Shown piece after piece: positions 56,167 to 64,000 of a stretch of 64,000 nt of DNA. Below the pieces are notes generated by a model. The model saw only the letters and a program-made list of their open reading frames with translations, ran no database searches and was not told the DNA's origin. The DNA comes from Magnaporthiopsis rhizophila (lineage: Eukaryota; Ascomycota; Sordariomycetes; Magnaporthales; Magnaporthaceae), in contig PYSS01000001.1 in assembly GCA_003049465.1 (NCBI GenBank), positions 481,646 to 545,645 of the forward strand, written 5' to 3'. Position 1 is the stretch's first letter. Each line of letters starts with the position of its first letter. The translations under genes and the position numbers were made by a program.

Positions 56167-56710
56167 CGCCGGAAGGGCTACCGCCTTTCCAAGAGACGCC
56201 GTTCTTGGGCTGGCCGAGCCCAACTCCCACCAGGCCACCCATCCCACGTACCACCATCCACACCCCCCGGGGCGGCGTGTTGCTTCTGGGGTGTCTTTCT
56301 CCGGATAGGACGACCCTCAGAGATCCCAGCCGACCAGCCCTTCCCCATCCCCACAAGCTTGCCGGTGTTAAATTGGCCCACAGCAGCTTGCGACTAGGGC
56401 TCCATCTTGACTTTACGTTCCCGGAGATGCAAAATTCGCCAGAGCTCGCTCTCGATATCGCTATGTTGGGGCCAGTCGCTGGGAAGATAGATATATAATC
56501 GGCAAAGACACGTCCGTTATCCTGATGGATGGATGAGGAGTCCTCTAGAACCCAGACCGTCCTGAAATAAGCACTCGCTGCTACCAGGTGATAAGAAGCG
56601 GCCAGGCCAACGACAGCACACCCACTTCTTGATATCGTCCTCCTGGATCCATCAACTTTCTCTCCGCTTTTCCTCAGCCATCCTCTCGGGGCTCGGCTCA
56701 CCTGCCCAAG

Positions 56711-58499
56711 ATGGGTGTCAAGGTCAAATTTTCGGACCTGTACAGGGCCCCTGAGATCAACCCGATCAACAGGAAAGCCCGCGCTATCCCCGCGCTCAAC
56801 CCTCTCAATGTATACGGCCGCGTGTTCTTCTTCTCGTGGTTCGGCTTCATGATCGCCTTCTGGGCCTGGTACACATTTCCTCCTCTGGTAGGGTTACCCA
56901 AACCCCCCACCCAGCCCGTGATCTCGTCGACCTAGCATGCCTTGACCCGTTCCGGGAAGCCGGCAGCGGAGGGTTGTATGCATCAAGCTAACCAGTCCAT
57001 CATTTGGTTGCGCAGTTGACGGTCACCATCCGAGAGGACCTGAGGCTCACCCCTGCCGAGGTTGCCAACTCCAATATTGTGTCCCTGGTTGCCACCCTCT
57101 TTGTGCGAGGGGTTGCTGGCCCCCTGTGTGACATGTGGGGTTCCCGCCTCGTCTTTGGTGGTCTTCTTCTCGTCGGGTCCATCCCTCTGGGCCTTGCACC
57201 CCTTATCCAGAACGCGGCCGGCCTCTACATCAGCCGATTCTTTATCGGTATTCTGGGTGGAGCCTTCGTGCCCTGCCAGGTCTGGTCGACTGGCTTCTTT
57301 GATAAGGTGAGCATCCCTTGTCCACACGTTTCTTCCTTTCGTGGCTTCGAGTACCTCTGTAGCTACAGACCACTCCCAAGTCCTGGCATGCGCTTACACA
57401 CCTTGACGCTACCTAGAATGTCGTCGGGACAGCAAACGCCCTCACGGGTGGCTTCGGAAATGCCGGTGGTGGCATCACCTACTTCATCATGCCCGCCGTC
57501 TTCGACTCGTTCCATCACAAGCTGGGGTACACCCCGAGCCAATCCTGGCGCCTCACCTTCATCGTGCCTCTCATCATGACCATCTCTACCGGCGTCGGCC
57601 TGATCCTTCTCTGCCCCGACACTCCTACCGGCAAGTGGAGCGAGCGCCACCTACACGTGCAGGAGAACCTGCAGTCGCACGGCGTGGTGGAGGACGTCAT
57701 GGTAGACGTCCCCGGCGGCATTGCCGACAGGCGCCCGTCCGAAACCGAGAAGAGCGAAGATGCAGAGAAGAAGCAGGAGAAGACGGAGGGTCCAATGGTA
57801 GACCACGAGGTCGCCCTCTCCAAGCAGGAGATGCTCGAGACGGCGCGGGGCGAGGTGGTGGTCAAGCCGACGTTCAAGGAGGGCCTGAGGGTCACGGTGT
57901 CGCCGCAGACCATCATGCATGTGGCCACGTACTTCTGCTCCTTCGGCGGCGAGCTGGCCATCAACTCGATCCTCAGCTCCTACTACCTCAAGAACTTCCC
58001 CAGGCTCGGGCAGACGGGCGCCTCCAACTGGGCGGCCATGTTCGGGTTCATGAACTTCATCACGCGGCCCCTGGGCGGCGTCGTGGGCGACCTCCTCTAC
58101 AACCTGGGCGGGCGCAACCTGTGGCTCAAGAAGGGCTGGATCCACGCGACGGGCATCCTGACGGGCGCGCTGCTCATCCTTATCGGGCGTCTGGACCCGC
58201 ACGACCAGTCGACCATGTTCGGCCTCATCGCGCTCATGGCCATCTTCCACGAGGCCGGCAACGGCGCCAACTTTGCGCTGGTGCCGCACGTGCACCCGCA
58301 CGCCAACGGCATCCTCTCGGGCATCACGGGCGCCGGCGGAAACCTCGGCGGCGTCGTCTTCGCCATCATCTTCCGCTTCATGGGCGACGGCAAGAACTAC
58401 GCCGGCGCCATCTGGCTGATTGGCATCATCCACATCGCCCTCAACCTGCTGACGTGCTGGATTCCGCCATTGCCCAAGGGTCAGGTTGGTGGCCACTAG
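56711..58499 (+). CDS. nrt2: High-affinity nitrate transporter, NRT2/CrnA family (MFS)
   Basis: Three exons, 56711-56887, 57016-57306 and 57417-58499, introns 128 and 110 nt, all phase 0, giving 516 aa. This is an MFS nitrate/nitrite porter of the CrnA/NrtA/NRT2 type and takes up nitrate with protons at the plasma membrane. The two nitrate-signature glycine motifs are present: GGFGNAGGG at 167-175 and GAGGNLGG from 461. Conserved arginines lie in RFFIGILGG (TM4) and in FITRPLGG (TM8). The large hydrophilic loop between halves (about residues 215-300, rich in Glu, Lys and Asp) is typical of fungal NRT2 and carries many possible phosphorylation sites. The GATA-site cluster upstream suggests nitrogen control. 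Nitrate and nitrite reductase genes are not next to it in this window. Confidence 0.95.
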
Positions 58500-59973
58500 G
58501 TTTTAATCATGGTGCTCTTGGAATAGTTGACTGTTTGATGTTTTATTTTATTTTTATTTTTCCTCTTCTGTTCAGGGGTGTTGCCCAATATCTGTTTTCT
58601 TGTTGCTTATTTTTCAAGCAGGCGTCGTCTTACTTGCTCTCCTACGAATACCATGATCATAGATAGATTGGACAACAGCGGCGTGGGTAAGCACAATGGG
58701 GCCTTCGACTGTTTTTTTCCTGGGAGCGAACAGGACGACCTATTATTTGTTTGGGCAGGTTATCAGAAGCTCTGGTTGGGTTTGTTCACAATAGGTGGAG
58801 CGATTTATGTTGCCGTAATGGCGTTCGATTCAATCAATGGTAAACGGAAATATGTCCTAGTGCGTCGGGTGCTCCTGTGTTCTCAGTGCCAATCAACAAC
58901 GCCTTTTCAATTTGTGGCCGGGGGCCTCAAGCCTCCAATATCGGTTGATTGCGTTTTGTGCAGCGCCCTGTGACGCCGAAATTGGACACCGTCAGCGGGT
59001 GGCGGCAGGATGCGGCTCCTTTCTTTTCTTTTTTTTTTTTTTTTCCTTCCGGTGCGGGCTTCCACTTTTCTCTGCCGAAAGGAGGAATCTGACTGTCCCC
59101 AGTTGGTAGGTACCAGGCATGGATGTTTTTTTTTTTTTTTTTTTTTTTTCGCGGATCAAAAGTTGGCCAAGAAAGAAGCAAAACATGGGATGTCACGGCG
59201 CTCAGACGATGGCATGTATGTACATCCCGGGAGATCTGCGGGCGCCTGTCATCGTCTCGAAGTGTTCGATGAGATGGGATGAAAAAAAACGAACGTCCGA
59301 CATCTTTCTGTCAGTTCGGTTGCTAATGCCGGATGGATGGATCGTGGCCCAGGTGAGGCCCCCAATCAGATCGGGTTGTGCGACGTGCCAAGATTGCGTA
59401 TGACTGGCGGCTCGGAAGAGGCAAGGACAGCAAGCGAGGAGGAAAATAACGCACACGTGCAGGGAGCGGAAAAAAAAAAAAAAAAAAAAAAAAAAAACAA
59501 TGGAATCATGGGTGTATACAGCGCTAGACGGTTTCAAGGGACTACGGTGGAAATTGCCACGGGGCTTCGGGGAATAGTCCCAACCCCAGAGGCAGCGGAC
59601 AGTAACTCCTTGATTTACAGCATCACTTTCGACAAGGCATGATTCAAGTAAAGAAAACGACACAGCAAGAGGCGATGCAGAAAAGTGTTTGGATCAAGAT
59701 TGTTCGAATGGCTTGGAAATGCGCCAGACTCGATGTACAATAGAACAAATTTGCCCGCGACATCCGCCCGAGATTGAGAAAGAGAGCAATAGACAAAGGT
59801 TGGAAAATAATATCATTGCTGTCTATTGTCTTTCATTCGAAAACCGCACTTGCCTCCGCGACCCGACGTTATCGGGGCTCAATAGACGGTAGACACAGTC
59901 AGGCTTTGTCTAATGTAACGAGAAACGACCAATCAAAAACCAAACAAGGAGGCGCCCATTAGAGACGGACTCT
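58500..59973. other. Convergent 3' intergenic region, homopolymer-rich
   Basis: 1.47 kb between converging genes with T16 (59029-59044), T24 (59126-59149) and A28 (59470-59497) tracts. No supported coding sequence. Confidence 0.6.
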
Positions 59974-60826
59974 TTACAGGGCAAGGACCGCCATGGCCAG
60001 ACCGGCGACGATGGCGATGGAGCTGGCACCCTTGGCAACGGCAGCACCAGTAGGGACGGTGGCAGGGGAGGTGGTAGAGCCGCCGGCAGCGCTCGAGGCA
60101 CGCGAGGTCGAGGTGACGAGGGTAACCTGGGTGGTGGCGCCGCCGGTGACAACAGCGGTAGTGGACAGGTTGCCCATGTGGGTGGTGATGGCGACGGACG
60201 AGCTGGTGGTCGGGATCGTGGTAGACGAGACGGGCTTGGAGGTGGTGACCGAGGCCTTATCGGTCATGGAGGTGGCAGTGGACGAGGAGGTGCTAGCCGT
60301 GGTGGCCGGCGAGGACGACGACGACGAGGCAGCCGAGGACGAGCCCTCAGCGGCCGAGATGGTGAAGGGGTTCGACCACTGGTACGTCTCCTTGTCCGAG
60401 GTGAGGGCGATCTTGATGCCGTAAGCCTTGTACTTGCCGCCGATGGCAGGGTTGATGTTCCACTCGAACTTGCCCTGCGAGGCGTCAACACCGGCTATGA
60501 GTGTGGCAGGTCAGCAAAATGGTCTAGACGCAGACCCCAAGAACGAGGGGAAGTCGATGCAACTCGGCGTCTTGGCCGACGTTGCCCCTCAGAGATCACA
60601 TACTGGCAATGGTGCTGATCTCCTGGAGAGTCGAGGCGCTCTCGCCTGCGTAGGCGTAGAGGCTGACGGGGGCGCCGTTTCCGCCCTGGGGAGTCCACTT
60701 GATGGTGTAGGGCTTGCCGGCGGGAATGACCTCGTTCATGGTCGGGTTGGTGAGAGGGTTGAAGCCCGGGGTCTGCGCCAGGGCAGAGCCGGCGAGGGCG
60801 AGGATGGCGGCGATGGTGAACTGCAT
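59974..60826 (-). CDS. GPI-anchored Ser/Thr-rich cell-surface protein, Kre9/Knh1 type
   Basis: Two exons, 60826-60604 and 60494-59974, joined by a 109-nt intron (GTATGT donor, CTGACC branch, CATAG acceptor) in phase 1, giving 247 aa. The N-terminus is a signal peptide (MQFTIAAILALAGSALAQ). Residues about 22-115 form the Ser-Thr-rich GPI-anchored membrane family domain related to yeast Kre9/Knh1 (NPTMNEVIPAGKPYTIKW ... YQWSNPFTISA). Then comes a Ser/Thr-rich stalk suited to O-mannosylation and a hydrophobic C-terminus (IAIVAGLAMAVLAL) after small residues that fit a GPI-attachment site. Family members are abundant wall or surface proteins, some tied to beta-1,6-glucan. Two tandem TATTAAAG boxes at 60864-60881 could serve as TATA elements. 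Confidence 0.9.
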
Positions 60827-62522
60827 CTTGAAGGTGGTTGTGGTCGGACTGTCCGGCGAGGAGTATTAAAGAATATTAAAGCAGGTAGGAGCTGGTGGTA
60901 AACACACAAAAGGTGAGTATGGAAACTCGTGAGGAAAGGAACTCGTCGTCAAGCGTGGGTATCACAGGGAATGGAAAGGGAATAGGGAACGAGGTGGGAT
61001 GGCGACGCGCCGGCGTATGGTCGAGAGGGATGGTGGGGAGAGGGAAGGAAAACACATACCTTTGGGACTGATGCCGGTGGGCAGGGAGCGACTATTATGT
61101 GAAAAGAGTGGACGAGGCTGAGACAGCAGCGATGACTGGAAAGAGTGACTAGATCGCAGGAGGCGCGGGTGAGGAGAGAAGAAGGGCAGAGAGGAAACAG
61201 AAACGCCAGGTGACAGAAAAAGGCAGCAAAATAGCACCATCCGATGGTTGGTCCATGCGCATAGGACGGGGCCGGCGGCCGTTGGACAAGGGCTGGGGTT
61301 GCGCGCCGGGCCAGTTTGCCCTTGGCGCTGGGCCAGGGTCTGGGGCTCGGTCGCCGTCCCCTTTACCGTGGGAAAAGGACATGATCCATGCAAAAGGGCA
61401 TAAGGGCTGGGGGAGGGGCTGAGCACCGACCACAGGTGTGGGCTCGTCTCATTCCCCATTCCTGGCGGGGGTGTGAGAGGGCGCCTCGACGCCAACAAGC
61501 GCGCGATGGGTTCGGTTCGCCCACCTACGAAAAACGCGACGGATGGTCTGTAATTAGACGGCGAAATTAGGCGGACCGCGAGAGCCAGGGCCGCCTTGAT
61601 TCGCTCGAGGGAGCGCCCTTGCTCGGGTTAATCTTGCATTGGGCCTAGCGCGCCCCTGAGCCGGGGATCCATAGGGCCAAGCAGGTGGGACTCGACTGTG
61701 CCTTGGGCCCACGCACCAATGGACCCTGGCCCGCAGCGCATGCCGCCCAATCGAACCTCGAAGTTTTCCAGCAGCTAGCACGATCCAAGCTCGATTCCAG
61801 CCTTCGGAGACTTGACGGCAGCTGAGGCGAATCAGCCCCCAAGAAGGTGGCCGGCCAGCTGGGACCGCTCAGTTCCCACGCAGCCATGCCTCCATACGCC
61901 GAGGATTGCTCTCCATATTGGCTGACATCGTTACAATATGTGGCGACTCACGCATCTCCCATCCATTTTCACAATTTAGGGGCAATTCTGGCAAAAGATC
62001 AGCAGGCACGATCGGATGTAGGCCGGGCACCTGCAGCTGCCACTAGCAGCCAACTGCGCCTGCCCGAAAGTAACGCACAATCGGTCACCATGCGCTGATT
62101 CGTGGGAGCGTTGGTACCGATTGATGACAGCGCCCCAGTTTCTCCGCTTATTATTTCATGAACCGCCCCGGGCTGTGCAGCAAAATGTTTCCCTCCTGCT
62201 TCCCGCCTGTCAGCAGAAAACCGTTAATGAGATCCACACTGTTCCAAGGAATCGACAACAGCAGTCAATCAAACCATCAATCAATCAATAACGGCAAACA
62301 CATTCCATGCTGATGGTGTCCTCCTGAATCGGCCGGTCCGTCCCCGAGATGGGAACTCCAAACATGGTGCTTGCACTCGACAATAGGCCTTGAAAGGTCT
62401 GGATGGAAGTTTCGCTACCACCGCCAGACGCCAGCTAGCATTCTGCAAGCCACCGCCTACGAGAGCTGCGCCGTCCGATTGATGCAGACGGCCCGCTGGC
62501 TGAATGCCTAGCCTTGATGGCG

Positions 62523-62570
<48 letters not shown>

Positions 62571-64000
62571 CGGTTTTCCGCCCCCAAATTAGTTCCAAAC
62601 ATCGACCAGGTAGCCCAGCCCTGCCCTATCCATGTGTCCAACCTTNGCCTCGCTGGCTTCCCAATCTGGATGCTTACAACCAATATTACTCCACCGCCAA
62701 TGGACCGCCTCTTTGCCGCAAAACTAACGGAAACCCCTCTGTTTATGGCTGGCAGTCAGTGTGTCTTGTTTGAAAGAAATCACCGGGCCAGTGCATCTGA
62801 ACTCAAAAAGCATCGCTCGGTGTCACCGCCCAATCCTGGATGCCACGGAGTCGACTGGAATGACGACCCCACGGCCGACATGGTTGTACCACCGGGCTGT
62901 TTCCTTGGTTTCAGACACAGTCAGTCCCCCCGTCTCCAACTCCCAGACGTGACGTTCGGTAGAGGAAAAGGCGCCGAACCGGGGCCGAACCGTGCTCTCT
63001 CGGGATGGCCCCCTTTTCTCCGCGAGATGTCGTCAAATTATTTAAGGTTTGCGTGCCCTTGTCCAAAGGGGAGCGGGCCCCTTTGGGTGGATTCCTAAAA
63101 CAGGCGATGGACAAAAGGGCAATGTCAAAAGTTGGCACCCCCTTTTTCGTTTCCTTTTTGTGTGCAATCCATGCGTTAGCCGGTGCGACGAGGACCGAAG
63201 AAGCGAAAGCATGCACTTAGGCATGCAACTTCAAAGTCGCACCAGATCGTAATTAAGTCGAGCACACGGCCTGGGGGCACACAAGCACACATCTGCAGCC
63301 GCTGGAAGCTGCCGCGGAGGGCTGTATGGATGTTTGGTTTGTGTACCTGTGCCCTTCAGCCCGCTTACGTGTCGAGGGCGTTTTGCGCCTCGCGACGCAT
63401 GTCAATGCTTGCCACCATGCCTCGATTACAGACAAGCGTCCCCAAATCAAGAAAACAAAGTTAGGGCTTTTAGACCACGATCCCAGAAGTCCCTTGTCCA
63501 TCGGCGACGTGCCTTTGTTGGTTGCTACCCTAAGAAGCCGTCCATCCTACGCCAAACCTTTGAATCTTGCACCTGGGCTGTCTGGCCGGGGACCGGCTTG
63601 AACTGAACCCACGTCAAGCGGCATTGAACAGCTTCCCCTGCGCAGCGTACCTAGGGAGTATCCCTTGGAGTTCGATCGTTGTGGACGCCGTCACAGACGG
63701 CTTGCCTTGCCTGTTTCTCGCCACCTTGCTATGCATAGTCAAGGCATTTTCTTTTCTCACTCATTTTCGAAGACCTTGACGCCTCGTGGCCTCGGCCTCG
63801 GCCAACACCATGGCGCTGGGCCACCCCGTCCGTCTGGTCTGATAGATCTGGCGCGCCGCACTGCCCGGGCAGGCGACGGCTTCGGTCATGTGGCTTTTTG
63901 TCCGCGCCGTCCATAGCTTTGCCCTGTAAAAACCAGCGCAATGTGGCTGGCGTCCGGCTTTCGTCTTCGTCAAACTTCTTCCGTGGCGAGGATTACGGGC
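60827..64000. other. Gene-free upstream region of the GPI protein gene (at least 3.2 kb)
   Basis: No supported gene to the window end. It contains a T41 tract (62525-62565), an ambiguous base (62646) and pyrimidine-rich promoter-like DNA close to 60830-61200. The partner gene lies beyond the window. Confidence 0.5.
60864..60881 (-). promoter_or_regulatory. Tandem TATA-like boxes
   Basis: Two copies of TATTAAAG, 10 bp apart, 37-55 bp upstream of the start codon of the GPI protein (read CTTTAATA on its strand). The position is close for a TATA box if the leader is short. Confidence 0.3.

Larger units (their letters stand above)
51609..56710. other. Long gene-free divergent interval (5.1 kb)
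   Basis: Between two divergent start codons. I see no supported gene. Frames of 162 and 182 codons (53357-53845 and 54056-54604, both minus) have no recognisable domain. The right half contains GATA motifs and a NirA-like site described separately; an 8-bp tandem repeat is at 53129-53158. Confidence 0.5.

Noticed and set aside
56135..56701. Minus-strand frame of 188 codons upstream of the nitrate transporter
   Set aside because: Overlaps the transporter's promoter region, contains no domain and has no supporting exon.
57651..58496. Minus-strand frame of 281 codons
   Set aside because: Antisense shadow of the nitrate transporter's third exon.

Overview
The window is nuclear DNA from a filamentous ascomycete (Pezizomycotina, most likely a Sordariomycete). 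The evidence is spliceosomal introns, mostly 55-134 nt, with CTAAC/CTGAC/CTAAT branch sites; GC-rich coding sequence; and several typically fungal families: a Spray/TRP-like channel, an RRM-YTH m6A reader, an NRT2-type nitrate carrier and a Kre9/Knh1-type GPI protein. The species cannot be named from the sequence. There is an assembly gap at 42982-43726 and one ambiguous base at 62646.

Layout. 1-821 (-): N-terminal part of an Acl4-like ribosomal-protein chaperone, cut by the window edge. 1795-5313 (-): TRP-like membrane channel. 6659-7122 (-): doubtful Cys-rich coding remnant. 8686-11302 (-) and 11960-12647 (+): a divergent pair, a MutL homologue (Mlh2-like) and lumazine synthase. 13131-16240 (-): low-complexity fungal protein. 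22416-24596 (+): seven-exon Mn-type cation diffusion facilitator. 25282-31214 (-) and 31972-32839 (+): a divergent pair, PI4-kinase Stt4 and proteasome beta6. 40228-42755 (+): RRM+YTH reader. 44962-46536 (+): orphan protein with a nucleotidyltransferase-like motif. 47382-51608 (-): membrane protein with a Pro/Glu repeat. 56711-58499 (+): nitrate transporter. 59974-60826 (-): GPI-anchored protein. Exon boundaries were derived by matching reading frame, splice sites and family continuity.

The genes are mostly housekeeping (ribosome assembly, mismatch repair, riboflavin, phosphoinositide, proteasome, RNA reading) plus ion and nutrient transport. They do not form a biosynthetic cluster. Spacing is uneven. 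The four intervals between converging 3' ends are 0.48-1.5 kb, while several 5' intervals are very long (6.2, 7.4, 5.1 and at least 3.2 kb) and hold no gene I can support. The housekeeping divergent pairs share only about 0.66-0.76 kb.

I found no transposase, reverse transcriptase, CRISPR array, rRNA, tRNA or secondary-metabolite gene, and no convincing new system. The most useful leads are the orphan nucleotidyltransferase-like protein, the GATA-factor cluster in front of the nitrate transporter, the degenerate Pro/Glu repeat protein, the Cys-rich remnant at 6.7-7.1 kb, and the long gene-free upstream regions.
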